Shown: positions 29,981 to 41,382 of the stretch, piece by piece
Layout: the number at the start of each line of letters is the position of its first letter
How positions within the stretch are numbered: position 1 is the first letter of the stretch
Position numbers and translations under genes: made by a program
From: an uncultured Pelagibacteraceae bacterium
GTDB lineage: Bacteria; Pseudomonadota; Alphaproteobacteria; Pelagibacterales; Pelagibacteraceae
Length of the DNA stretch: 64,000 nt
NCBI GenBank assembly: GCA_902624185.1
Contig: CACNWU010000002.1
Location: forward strand, 54,962 to 118,961
Direction: 5' to 3'
Notes under the pieces: model-generated
Seen by the model: only the letters and a program-made list of their open reading frames with translations
Told to the model about the DNA's origin: nothing
Databases searched by the model: none

Positions 29981-30916
29981 ATGAAGATGCAAATAAAAAA
30001 AATTAATCTAAATCATTCTCTAATTTTTTTTTTATTTTGTAATATTTGTTCTTTCCTATTTTTGAACGCAGACAGTCCAATAATTTCACCATCAATCTGT
30101 TTAGTATTAATTTTAATTATAGGTGTATCACATGGCTCACTTGATCATATTAAAGGAAAAAAACTTCTCAAAATATTTCAATTACAAAATGTTTTAATTT
30201 TTTACTTAGCTTATCTTATATTAACAATATCAATAATAATTCTCTGGTTAATTATACCTGTAATTTCATTGATAATTTTTTTTATAGTAGCATCATTCCA
30301 TTTTGGAAAAGAAGATGCTCAGTTTTTAATTAATGAAAATTCATATTTAAATCAATTATTATTTTTTTTAAAAGGCTCTCTGATAATTTTGGCCCCAATG
30401 TATTTTCATTTTGATGAAACTATTTTTATATTTAAATTATTATTTATTGAAAATGAATTTTTTTTCGCAATTTTAAGTTTTATTGAAAGTAGTAAAATTT
30501 TAATTATTGGTATAATACTAAGTACTTTATCAAGTGTTTATTTATTTATTAAAAAATATGAATTAGTAAAATTCACTCTTTTTTTTGATTATTTTTCAAT
30601 TATAATTTTGAATTATTATTTTACACCATTATTGGCTTTTACAATTTATTTTTGCTTTCTTCACTCTACTAGACATATTATTTCATTAGCATTAGAGCTA
30701 GATCAAAAAAGCTTCAATAACGGTCTAATTATTTTCAGTAAAAAAGCAATTCCTTTGACTCTTCTTACTGCCGCATTTTGTTTAATTAGTCTTTATTTTT
30801 TGAATAATAATTATGATTTAGATAGCTCAATTCTAAAAGTAATATTTATAGGTTTGGCGTCTTTAACTTTTCCGCATATATTGCTCGAATATTTGATTGA
30901 AAGAAATGAAAAATAA
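29981..30916 (+). CDS. blh: Brp/Blh-family beta-carotene 15,15'-dioxygenase
   Basis: Multi-TM; GVSHGSLDH, FHFGKEDAQF, CFLHSTRHI histidine motifs; downstream of crtIBY. Confidence 0.9.
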   Translation: MKMQIKKINLNHSLIFFLFCNICSFLFLNADSPIISPSICLVLILIIGVSHGSLDHIKGKKLLKIFQLQNVLIFYLAYLILTISIIILWLIIPVISLIIFFIVASFHFGKEDAQFLINENSYLNQLLFFLKGSLIILAPMYFHFDETIFIFKLLFIENEFFFAILSFIESSKILIIGIILSTLSSVYLFIKKYELVKFTLFFDYFSIIILNYYFTPLLAFTIYFCFLHSTRHIISLALELDQKSFNNGLIIFSKKAIPLTLLTAAFCLISLYFLNNNYDLDSSILKVIFIGLASLTFPHILLEYLIERNEK

Positions 30917-31850
30917 ACAAATAAAAATTTTATTATCAGCGCCAAGAGGTTTTTGTGCAGGTGTTGAGAGGGCAATTGAAATTGTTGAAAAAGCTCTTAT
31001 AAAATATGGAGCACCTGTATATGTGCGTCATGAAATTGTTCACAATAAATTTGTTGTTGATGATTTAAAAAAAAAAGGTGCAATTTTTGTTGAGGAGCTT
31101 GAAGAAATTGATGACAAAACAAGACCAGTAATTTTTTCAGCTCATGGTGTTCCAAAAAAAATACCTGCTGAGGCTAAAAATTATAAAATGACATATGTGG
31201 ATGCTACCTGTCCACTTGTATCAAAAGTTCATCGAGAAGCAGAAAATCTTTATAAATCAGGTTTCCATCTAATTTTAATTGGTCATCAAAATCATCCAGA
31301 AGTAATAGGAACAATGGGGCAACTACCAAAAGGATCCATAGATCTTATTCAAAATGAAAAGGAAGCTATAAATTATAAATTTAATGAAAATAAAAATTTA
31401 GCATTTGTTACACAAACAACCTTATCTGTAGATGATACTAAAGATATAATAAATATTTTAAAAAAAAGATTTCCTAAAATTCGAGGACCACAAAAAGAGG
31501 ATATTTGTTATGCAACAACAAATAGACAACTGGCAGTAAAAAATATCGCTAAAAATTGTGATGTATTTTTTGTGATAGGAAGTAGAAATTCATCAAATTC
31601 TGTAAGACTTGTAGAGGTCGCAAAAAAATCTGGATGTTTGAATGCTCAACTTATTCATTCTCAAAGTGAAATACCATATGATCTTATAAAAAATTCAAAT
31701 ACTATTGGAATTTCGTCTGGCGCATCTGCACCTGAAGTATTAGTTGAAGGTTTTATAGAAAATTTAAGAAAAAAATTTACTGTTTCAATTGATGAGGTAG
31801 AAATAATCAAAGAAGATGTTGTTTTTAAAGTTCCTAAAAAATTAAATTAA
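30906..31850 (+). CDS. ispH: 4-hydroxy-3-methylbut-2-enyl diphosphate reductase (ORF could start at 30897)
   Basis: APRGFCAGVERAIEIVE, VDATCPLVSKVH, SSNSVRLVEVA. Confidence 0.96.
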   Translation: MKNKQIKILLSAPRGFCAGVERAIEIVEKALIKYGAPVYVRHEIVHNKFVVDDLKKKGAIFVEELEEIDDKTRPVIFSAHGVPKKIPAEAKNYKMTYVDATCPLVSKVHREAENLYKSGFHLILIGHQNHPEVIGTMGQLPKGSIDLIQNEKEAINYKFNENKNLAFVTQTTLSVDDTKDIINILKKRFPKIRGPQKEDICYATTNRQLAVKNIAKNCDVFFVIGSRNSSNSVRLVEVAKKSGCLNAQLIHSQSEIPYDLIKNSNTIGISSGASAPEVLVEGFIENLRKKFTVSIDEVEIIKEDVVFKVPKKLN

Positions 31851-32816
31851 ATGGCAGTTTATACTAAGATTAGTAAAAAAGAAATTTCTTCAATTAATAA
31901 GAAATTTAATATAGAAAATTTTATAAGTTTTAAAGGCATTAAACAAGGCATTGAAAACACAAATTATTTATTAAAATCTAAAAATAAAAAATTTATATTA
32001 ACTATTTTTGAAAAAAGAGTTTCTAAAAAAGAATTGCCTTTTTTTATGAAATTAATGGACAATCTATATAACTTTAAAATAAATTGTCCAAGGCCTCTCA
32101 AAAATAAAAACGGAAACTATCTTATTAAAATAAAAAATAAATCAGCTTGTATTGTTTCTTTTCTAGAGGGCAAAGATAAAAAAAAATTAAGTTTGAAGAA
32201 TTGTTTTGATATTGGAAAAATGGTTGCTCGAATTCATTTAAGTACCAAAAATATTCAACTTTATAGAAAAAATTCTATGGGTATTAGAAACCTCAACCCA
32301 TTATTAAATAGTATCAAATTTAAATCAAAAAAATTTATCAATATAGAAAAATTTTTAAAAAATAATTTTAAAGATATAAAAAAGAAGTGGCCAAGAGGAC
32401 TTCCTCGTGGAATAATTCATGGAGATCTGTTTATAGATAATATTTTTTTCAAAAATGATAAATTGTCAGGAGTCATTGATTTTTACTTTGCTGCTAATGA
32501 TTACTTTATGTATGAAATTGCAATATGTGTGAATGCATTATGTTTTGAAAAAAAAAATTCAAAATTTTTAATAAATAAAAGTAAAGTAAAAAATCTAATC
32601 AAAGGGTATGAAAGTATAAAAAAAATTTCAAATAAAGAAAAAAAATCGTTAAATATTTTATGTCGTGGAGCGGCAATGAGATATTTTTTAACACGACTTT
32701 ATGATTATACAAATACACCTAAAACAGCATTGATTAAGATTAAAGATCCAAGAGAATATTACCAAAAACTTGTAATGCATAATAATTTAGAAAATTATAA
32801 CGATTATTTAAAATAA
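31851..32816 (+). CDS. thrB: Homoserine kinase (ThrB2/APH-fold type)
   Basis: GIENTNYLL, RGIIHGDLFIDNIFF, GVIDFYFAANDYFMYEIAICVN. Confidence 0.92.
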   Translation: MAVYTKISKKEISSINKKFNIENFISFKGIKQGIENTNYLLKSKNKKFILTIFEKRVSKKELPFFMKLMDNLYNFKINCPRPLKNKNGNYLIKIKNKSACIVSFLEGKDKKKLSLKNCFDIGKMVARIHLSTKNIQLYRKNSMGIRNLNPLLNSIKFKSKKFINIEKFLKNNFKDIKKKWPRGLPRGIIHGDLFIDNIFFKNDKLSGVIDFYFAANDYFMYEIAICVNALCFEKKNSKFLINKSKVKNLIKGYESIKKISNKEKKSLNILCRGAAMRYFLTRLYDYTNTPKTALIKIKDPREYYQKLVMHNNLENYNDYLK

Positions 32817-33238
32817 TGATTAAAATATATACTGACGGTTCATGTATTGGAAATCCAGGAAAAGGTGGTTGGGCAGCAATAATATTAAATGAGGGGAAAA
32901 AAACTGAAATTAAAGGTAATAAAAAAGATACTACAAATAATCAAATGGAGTTACTAGCACCCATAGAAGCTCTTAAAAAAATTCCCAAAGGTAGTAAAGT
33001 TCAAATTTTTACAGATTCTAAATATGTAAAGTCCGGAATAACAGAGTGGATACACAATTGGAAAAAAAATGGATGGAGAACTGCAAACAAAAAAGAAGTA
33101 AGCAATAAAGCACTTTGGACAGAATTAGATCTACTTAATAATGAATTTGAAATAAGTTGGAATTGGATAAAAGCCCATTCAACTGATGAATTAAATAACG
33201 AAGTCGATTTACTTGCAAGGTCAGCAGCTAATAATTAA
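32816..33238 (+). CDS. rnhA: Ribonuclease HI
   Basis: IYTDGSCIGNPGKGGWAAI, NNQMELLAPIEAL, TDSKYVKSGI. Confidence 0.97.
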   Translation: MIKIYTDGSCIGNPGKGGWAAIILNEGKKTEIKGNKKDTTNNQMELLAPIEALKKIPKGSKVQIFTDSKYVKSGITEWIHNWKKNGWRTANKKEVSNKALWTELDLLNNEFEISWNWIKAHSTDELNNEVDLLARSAANN

Positions 33239-33248
33239 AGCGCACTGC

Positions 33249-33737
33249 TTATAGTAAATTATCTAATAAATTTTCCGCAGAGGTTAAATCACATTCTTTG
33301 GTTTCTTGTTCTTCATGAATATTAACAACTTTGAAATTTTCAATAACCATTAAATAACGATTTGATCTAATTCCCATTCCTTTTGCATTACGATCAATCT
33401 CTGCCCCAATTGCTTTCGTAAATGATAAATATGGATCAGATAACATTTCTATTTTATCTCCAGTATTATTGATTTCACCCCAGCCATTCATTACAAAAGG
33501 ATCATTTACTGATAAACAATATATATTTTCTATTCCTTTTGCTTTGATTTTATCTGCATTTGCTACAAAACCTGGTAAATGAAGTTTGGAGCAAGTTGAT
33601 GTAAATGCCCCAGGTAAGCCAAATAAAACGACTTTATCATTACCAATAATTTCTCTTAATTTACTTTTTTGAGGTTCTCCATCAACAAGTTGAAAAATCT
33701 CTGTATCTGGAAGTTGATCCTTTATTTTAAGTTTCAT
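33249..33737 (-). CDS. Peroxiredoxin, Prx5-like
   Basis: VVLFGLPGAFTSTCSKLHLPGFV, RSNRYLMVIEN. Confidence 0.92.
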   Translation of the reverse strand: MKLKIKDQLPDTEIFQLVDGEPQKSKLREIIGNDKVVLFGLPGAFTSTCSKLHLPGFVANADKIKAKGIENIYCLSVNDPFVMNGWGEINNTGDKIEMLSDPYLSFTKAIGAEIDRNAKGMGIRSNRYLMVIENFKVVNIHEEQETKECDLTSAENLLDNLL

Positions 33738-35107
33738 ATGGAATTCATTACATATTTTTTAACTTTTTCAATATCATTTGATAGAAGATCAAATTTTTCT
33801 TTTCTGTCATTAACATATTCAAGACTATCTGGTAAATTTTCAGTTTTTGAGATTGCATCTTCTATTGCTTTTGGAAATTTGCACGGATGAGCAGTTGATA
33901 ATATAACGCAATTTTTTTTCAATCCTAATTTTCTTACAGCACCAATACCCACAGCTGTATGTGGATCAACAACTATCTGATGTTCATCATTAATAATTTT
34001 TATCATTTTAACAGTTTCGTTTTCATCAAGCATTTCAGATATAAAATCCTTTTTAATTTTATCTAAATCATTTTTATCAATTTTATAAGTATTATTTTTA
34101 ATTTTACTCATTACATCCTTTGTAACTTCTGAGTTACAATCTTTTACGTCATATAAAAGCCTTTCGAAGTTACTTGCTATCTGTATGTCCATACTTGGGG
34201 TATTTGTTTCCTCAACTTTCTTTTGACTATAATCGCCACCAGATATGGCTCTGTGCAGTATGTCATTTTTATTTGTAGCTACGATTAATTTATCAATTGG
34301 AAGACCTAGTTTTTTTGCTAAGTAACCAGCGTAAATATCGCCAAAGTTTCCTGTTGGAACAGAAAAGGATAGAGGTTGACCATCTCCAACTTTAAAATAA
34401 GCGTAAAAATAATAAACCGACTGAGCAACTATTCTTGCCCAATTAATTGAATTTACACCCGACATATTAATTGATTTAGAAAATTTTTCGTCATTAAACA
34501 TTGCTTTTACTAAATTTTGGCAGTCATCAAAATTGCCTTCTACTGCAATATTAAATACATTGCTCTCTTCATGTGTTGTCATTAATCTTCTTTGCACCGG
34601 TGAGATTTTATTATTAGGATGTAATACAAAAACATTTAAGTTACTTTTTCCTTTTAAAGCGTCTATTGCAGCTGCACCAGTATCACCTGAAGTTGCTACT
34701 ATTATATTAATTTTTTTTTGATCACGTCCTAAATGGTATTGATAAAAATTACCAATTAATTGCATTGCGATATCTTTAAAGGCAAGCGTTGGGCCATGAA
34801 ATAGTTCTAAAACTTTTAAATTTCCCAGATCTGAAATTTTTACAACATCATCACATCTGAAATTTGAGTATGATTTTGAAATCGAAGTGATCAAATCATC
34901 TTTAGACATGAAATTTCCTATAAATGGATAAATTATTTCAGCCGCTAAATCATTGTAACTAAGGTTTTTTAATTTATCTAATTCCTCTTTTTTAAATGGT
35001 TTGATTGATTGAGGCACAAATAGTCCCCCATCATCTGCTAAACCCTTGAGGAAAACATCTTTGAAAGTAAAGTTTTTCTGATTATTCCTTGTACTTATAT
35101 AATTCAT
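33734..35107 (-). CDS. thrC: Threonine synthase
   Basis: MNYISTRN, HGPTLAFKDIAMQ, VATSGDTGAAAIDAL. Confidence 0.96.
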   Translation of the reverse strand: MNYISTRNNQKNFTFKDVFLKGLADDGGLFVPQSIKPFKKEELDKLKNLSYNDLAAEIIYPFIGNFMSKDDLITSISKSYSNFRCDDVVKISDLGNLKVLELFHGPTLAFKDIAMQLIGNFYQYHLGRDQKKINIIVATSGDTGAAAIDALKGKSNLNVFVLHPNNKISPVQRRLMTTHEESNVFNIAVEGNFDDCQNLVKAMFNDEKFSKSINMSGVNSINWARIVAQSVYYFYAYFKVGDGQPLSFSVPTGNFGDIYAGYLAKKLGLPIDKLIVATNKNDILHRAISGGDYSQKKVEETNTPSMDIQIASNFERLLYDVKDCNSEVTKDVMSKIKNNTYKIDKNDLDKIKKDFISEMLDENETVKMIKIINDEHQIVVDPHTAVGIGAVRKLGLKKNCVILSTAHPCKFPKAIEDAISKTENLPDSLEYVNDRKEKFDLLSNDIEKVKKYVMNSI

Positions 35108-35761
35108 TTAATAATTCTTTTTCCTAAAATATAAATATAGCAAAAGAATTGAAATCGCTAATGAAAACCATGTCATCGCATATTTTTTATGATTATTAGA
35201 AATATTAGCAGTAATTTTTTTTGGTCTAGGATATTGATAATTTCCATCTAAATAAATTATGTAATTAGAAAATTTTTTACCAGTAAATTTTAAGATATCT
35301 TCTCTATTCAGGCTAAACCAGTAATTTTCTTTAATATCATTGTCTGGTTTAAAAATATTTTTTCTTCCCTGAATTTTGAGAGTTCCTACTATATCGTTTT
35401 GATCAAAAATATTTATTTCTTGGGTATTTTTTTTTTCAAATGGTATCCAGCCTCGATTAAGCAGATAATTTTCATCGTTGATTAAAATCGGATTAATAAC
35501 TTCAAATCCTGGGGTGCCAGAATCATTCAAATTATATAAATAAATTTGTTTTTCAAAATCAATAATACCCGATGTTTTAATTTTTAGAAAATTTTCTTTA
35601 TTAGATTGAGAAAGTTCTACTGGAGGATTTTTTAATGAGTTTTCGATTTCTAAAATAAGATTATTCTTCCAATTTAATCTAATAATCTGCCAAGTACCTA
35701 ATGCAAAAAAGACTAATATGAAAAAAATTACAAAAACTGAAAATAAAAACTTATGTTTCAA
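35108..35761 (-). CDS. SURF1-family cytochrome oxidase assembly protein
   Basis: LGTWQIIRLNWKNNLI, NRGWIPF, YAMTWFSLAISILLLYLYF. Confidence 0.9.
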   Translation of the reverse strand: MKHKFLFSVFVIFFILVFFALGTWQIIRLNWKNNLILEIENSLKNPPVELSQSNKENFLKIKTSGIIDFEKQIYLYNLNDSGTPGFEVINPILINDENYLLNRGWIPFEKKNTQEINIFDQNDIVGTLKIQGRKNIFKPDNDIKENYWFSLNREDILKFTGKKFSNYIIYLDGNYQYPRPKKITANISNNHKKYAMTWFSLAISILLLYLYFRKKNY

Positions 35762-35770
35762 TGATTAAAA

Positions 35771-36559
35771 TTAACTTCCCCAAATATAAATTGCTGCAAA
35801 TAAAAACAGCCATACCACATCAACGAAATGCCAATACCACGCTGCGGCCTCAAAACCAAAATGATGATCTTTATTAAAATGTCCCCTTTTCCCTCTAAAC
35901 AAACATACAGCTAAAAATATAGTTCCCACTAGCACATGGAAGCCATGGAACCCTGTTGCCATATAAAATACTGATCCATAAATATGATCCGAAAAAGAAA
36001 ATGATGCGTGCTGATACTCATAAATTTGTAGAAGAGTAAAACAAAAACCTAAAATAACAGTCAGCCATAATCCCTGAATAAAACTTTTTCTGTCGTCCTC
36101 TAGAAGTGCATGATGAGACCATGTAACTGTTGTTCCTGATAATAATAAAATCAAAGTATTGATTAATGGGATATCCCAAGGATCAAATGTTTCAATATCT
36201 TTTGGTGGCCATACATTTCCAACAAACTCATTTGGGAAAAGACTTGCATCAAAGTATGCCCAGAACCATGCCACGAAAAACATTACTTCTGAAGCAATGA
36301 ATAATGTCATACCATATCGATGGTGAATTTGAACTACAGGAGTGTGATGTCCTTGGTGTTCAGCTTCAATAACTACATCTCTGAACCACATATAAGCTCC
36401 ATAAATCAATAAAGCAAAGCCCAGGTACATTCCCCATGATACATCTGAATGTAGATAATAAACTGATCCTAAGGCTAATACTAAACAAGAAAAGGAAGTA
36501 TAAATTGGCCAAGGACTAGGGTCTACTAAATGATAATCATGTTTTTTTTCAGCTGACAT
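35771..36559 (-). CDS. ctaE: Cytochrome c oxidase subunit III
   Basis: HHRYGMTLFIASEVMFFVAWFWAYF, GFHGFHVLVGTIFL, WYWHFVDVVWLFLF. Confidence 0.97.
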   Translation of the reverse strand: MSAEKKHDYHLVDPSPWPIYTSFSCLVLALGSVYYLHSDVSWGMYLGFALLIYGAYMWFRDVVIEAEHQGHHTPVVQIHHRYGMTLFIASEVMFFVAWFWAYFDASLFPNEFVGNVWPPKDIETFDPWDIPLINTLILLLSGTTVTWSHHALLEDDRKSFIQGLWLTVILGFCFTLLQIYEYQHASFSFSDHIYGSVFYMATGFHGFHVLVGTIFLAVCLFRGKRGHFNKDHHFGFEAAAWYWHFVDVVWLFLFAAIYIWGS

Positions 36560-36568
36560 TTTTTTGAA

Positions 36569-37102
36569 TTATGATTGTTTATAGTAATCTGTCGAGAAAA
36601 AAGTATACGACATAGTTACGTCTTGTAAGTTTTTAACAGTTGGATCATTGACCATTTCTGGGTCTAAATAAAAAGTCATTACGTAAGTAGCTTTTTCTCC
36701 GGCTTTTAATTCTTGTTTTTCAAAGCAAAAACACCCCAATTTACTATAATATTTTCCAAAACTCGCAGGTGAAACATTAAAGCTTGCAACTCCGGCTGTA
36801 GGCTCTGAACTATAATTTTCTACCTCAAATTCTATCTTATTAACCTGGCCTACTTTTACATCTATAACGTTACTTTTTGCCTTAAAATCCCAAGGCAAAT
36901 TATTAACATTAGTATCAAACCTAACACTTACAATTTTATTCAATACAATTTTTGGAGCTTCACTAGATATTTGAGTAGTTCCACCAAAACCAGTTACTCT
37001 ACAAAATAAATCGTATAAAGGCACCGCAGCATAAGACAGACCTAGCATTAAAACAAAAATTGCTGAGAGTATTAACGGAGTTAATTTTTTTTTTTGAATC
37101 AT
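36569..37102 (-). CDS. ctaG: Cytochrome c oxidase assembly protein CtaG/Cox11
   Basis: YAAVPLYDLFCRVTGFGGTT, KLGCFCFEKQ, MTFYLDPEM. Confidence 0.96.
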   Translation of the reverse strand: MIQKKKLTPLILSAIFVLMLGLSYAAVPLYDLFCRVTGFGGTTQISSEAPKIVLNKIVSVRFDTNVNNLPWDFKAKSNVIDVKVGQVNKIEFEVENYSSEPTAGVASFNVSPASFGKYYSKLGCFCFEKQELKAGEKATYVMTFYLDPEMVNDPTVKNLQDVTMSYTFFSTDYYKQS

Positions 37103-37224
37103 AATGATCTATCAAATACTCCTGTATTATAAAGCGTAAAAAAGAAAAGAAAGATCATGAAAGCAATAATTGCTAAAGCAGTTATTATATTTTTTTTCTT
37201 TGTTTTTTTATCAGGTACTATCAT
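37099..37224 (-). CDS. 41-aa single-TM small protein, CoxF-like; absent from the ORF track
   Basis: MIVPDKKTKKKNIITALAIIAFMIFLFFFTLYNTGVFDRSL; ATGA overlaps with both ctaB (upstream) and ctaG (downstream). Confidence 0.8.
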   Translation of the reverse strand: MIVPDKKTKKKNIITALAIIAFMIFLFFFTLYNTGVFDRSL

Positions 37225-38132
37225 AAAATCTTATCTATCAGAAAAAGTACAAAAACCAAAAATAAATATAAAATAGAATATCCAAATATTGATTTAGCTT
37301 TTTTTGGGTCAAACTTGTTTTTTTTAAAATTATAAAGCTCAAAACATAAGAAATTATAATAAAAAGTTAGTAGCAATGAAGGTATTAAGAAAACTAAACC
37401 TGCGAAATTTATCCAAAAAGGAAAAATAATAACTGGCAACATTAACAGTGAATAAACAAATATATTGGTTTTTGTACTCTCAACCCCATTAGTAAGTGGC
37501 AACATAGGTATATTTGCTTTTTTATAATCATCTGATTTGTACAAGCTCAAAGCCCAAAAATGTGAAGGTGTCCAAAAAAATATTATTAAGAAAAACGCTA
37601 ACGGTTCGATAGATAATGAGCCAGTAGCTATAGTCCATCCAATTACTGGAGGGAAAGCCCCAGCAGCTCCACCAATAACAATATTTTGTGGCGTTCTTCT
37701 TTTTAACCAAATTGTGTAAACAAAAACATAAAATAAGATTGTTAAAAGTAAAATTGCTGCTGAAATTCTATTTGTAAAGTAATCTAATGCTACTACTGAA
37801 ATAATAGACAAAGTAATACCAAAAATTAGAGCCTGATTTTTATTAATCTTTCCAGTTGGTATAGGTCTTAAACAAGTTCTTGTCATTAAAGCATCTAGAT
37901 CTGACTCATACCACATATTTAATGCACCAGCTGCACCGGCTCCTAAAGAAACTAATAAAATTCCGATTATAGCATCTTTTGTTGATACAAGATTTGGTGA
38001 GGTTAATAGTCCAACCGCACAAGTAAAAATTACCAATGACATTACTCTTGGTTTCATCAGTTTAAATAATTCAGAGAAATTAAATAAATCTTCTTGACTT
38101 AAACTTTTATTTTTTAGCCTTGAATTACTCAT
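37221..38132 (-). CDS. ctaB: Protoheme IX farnesyltransferase (heme O synthase)
   Basis: LKPRVMSLVIFTCAVGL, NMWYESDLDALMTRTCLRPIPTG, RRTPQNIVIGGAAGAFPPVIGW. Confidence 0.96.
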   Translation of the reverse strand: MSNSRLKNKSLSQEDLFNFSELFKLMKPRVMSLVIFTCAVGLLTSPNLVSTKDAIIGILLVSLGAGAAGALNMWYESDLDALMTRTCLRPIPTGKINKNQALIFGITLSIISVVALDYFTNRISAAILLLTILFYVFVYTIWLKRRTPQNIVIGGAAGAFPPVIGWTIATGSLSIEPLAFFLIIFFWTPSHFWALSLYKSDDYKKANIPMLPLTNGVESTKTNIFVYSLLMLPVIIFPFWINFAGLVFLIPSLLLTFYYNFLCFELYNFKKNKFDPKKAKSIFGYSILYLFLVFVLFLIDKIL

Positions 38133-38152
38133 TAATTATTTTTGCTCTTTTA

Positions 38153-39790
<1,638 letters not shown>

Positions 39791-40603
39791 TTATCTACTC
39801 GCTAGTTTTAATTTATCGTTTTCAACTTCTTCCTTTGCAAATTTCACTCGTGCTTCTGATAACCATTCTTGATAATCTTCCTCACTTACAACTTTAACTG
39901 TAATTGGCATAAAAGCATGTTTTATTCCACAAAGTTCTGAACATTGACCATAATATGTACCTTCTTTTTCAGCCTTAAACCACGTTTCATTAATTCTTCC
40001 TGGAACTGCATCTCTTTTAACTCCAAAAGATGGCAAGGCCCATGCGTGTAAGACATCATTAGCTGTGATTAAAACTTTTACAACCTTATTAACTGGTACA
40101 ACAACTTCATTGTCTACAGCAAGTAGTCTAGGCTGATTAGCTTTTAAATCTTTTTCTTCAATCATATAAGAGTCAAAGATAATATTTTCATCAGGGTATT
40201 CGTATCCCCAGTACCACTGATAACCAATAGCCTTTATAGTCAAATCAGCTTTTGGAATTGTATCTTGTTTATATAAAATTTTAAATGATGGAACTGCCAT
40301 AACTATTAAAATTAAACAAGGAATTAAAGTCCATAAGATTTCAACAGTTACATTGTGCGTTCTTTTTGATGGATTTGGATTCGCAGAAGCTCTAAATCTT
40401 ATGCAAGCATAAAGCATTAGAAATAAAACAAAAACACTAATCGCAATTATAATTGGAAGTAAAAGGTTATTGTGAAAATTAACAATATCTCTCATTCCAT
40501 CTGATGCAGGATTTTGGAAACCTAATTGCCAATCTTTTGGTTGATCAGCAAATGCTTCCACCATTATAAAAAAACTAGAAATTATTAATAATATTTTTTT
40601 CAT
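39791..40603 (-). CDS. ctaC: Cytochrome c oxidase subunit II
   Basis: YQWYWGYEYPD, GQCSELCGIKHAFMPI CuA motif. Confidence 0.97.
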   Translation of the reverse strand: MKKILLIISSFFIMVEAFADQPKDWQLGFQNPASDGMRDIVNFHNNLLLPIIIAISVFVLFLMLYACIRFRASANPNPSKRTHNVTVEILWTLIPCLILIVMAVPSFKILYKQDTIPKADLTIKAIGYQWYWGYEYPDENIIFDSYMIEEKDLKANQPRLLAVDNEVVVPVNKVVKVLITANDVLHAWALPSFGVKRDAVPGRINETWFKAEKEGTYYGQCSELCGIKHAFMPITVKVVSEEDYQEWLSEARVKFAKEEVENDKLKLASR

Positions 40604-40663
40604 TTTTAATAGCTATATAAAGCCCTTTTATAAAAATTACACTTTAGTTTTCGCGACAATTTA

Positions 40664-41365
40664 TCAATTAATAACATAATTTATGATCGAAATTGCTGAA
40701 ATGACAGCTGTTTCTGACCTTAAAATATTTTCATTAATTTTAATTGCTTGAACACTACTAAAAGAGAGAATCTTTTGTCTTTCAGTTTCTGAAAAATCAC
40801 CCTCAGGACCTATAATAATACAAACTGGTCTATCTGTAAGTTTTGATTTATCAATTTTATTATTATTCGAATTTAAATCTGTAAAAATTAAATCTATAGA
40901 ATTAGTTTTCAAAAAATTGGTTAAGTTTTGAGACTTTTCAAATGTTGGTACATTAATACGGTTTGATTGTTCACATGCTTCAACAACTATCTTTTCTAGT
41001 CGTTCTTTGTTAATTTTCCTAACAATAGTTCTATCAAATATAATTGGTAAAAATTTTGTTACGCCGAGCTCTGTTGCTTTTTGGATCATAAAGTTTTGAT
41101 AGTTTGATTTAAGTGGAGAAAATGCTAACCATAACTCTCTGGTATTTTCTTTTTGTCTTAACTGTTTAGTAGTTTTAAATTCAACAATATTTTTGGATAT
41201 TCCTAAAATTTTTGCCTCCCACTCTCCACTTTTGTTAAATAAAGAAAAAACTTCATTTTCTTTAACTCTCATTACTTTAGTTAAATAATGAGATTGAGAC
41301 TTATCTAATTTGTCAATCATGTCATCTGATAACAAATTTGAAAAAAATAATCTAATATTGCTCAT
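40664..41365 (-). CDS. rsmE: 16S rRNA (uracil-1498-N3)-methyltransferase
   Basis: ATELGVTKFLPI, IIGPEGDFSETE, NILRSETAVISAISIINY. Confidence 0.92.
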   Translation of the reverse strand: MSNIRLFFSNLLSDDMIDKLDKSQSHYLTKVMRVKENEVFSLFNKSGEWEAKILGISKNIVEFKTTKQLRQKENTRELWLAFSPLKSNYQNFMIQKATELGVTKFLPIIFDRTIVRKINKERLEKIVVEACEQSNRINVPTFEKSQNLTNFLKTNSIDLIFTDLNSNNNKIDKSKLTDRPVCIIIGPEGDFSETERQKILSFSSVQAIKINENILRSETAVISAISIINYVIN

Positions 41366-41382
41366 TTGTGTTAAGTTAGTTT

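Noticed and set aside
26613-30916. Expectation of a proteorhodopsin gene next to the retinal cluster
   Set aside because: No seven-TM opsin ORF with a retinal lysine motif found in the listed ORFs; nearby genes are atp and ispH.
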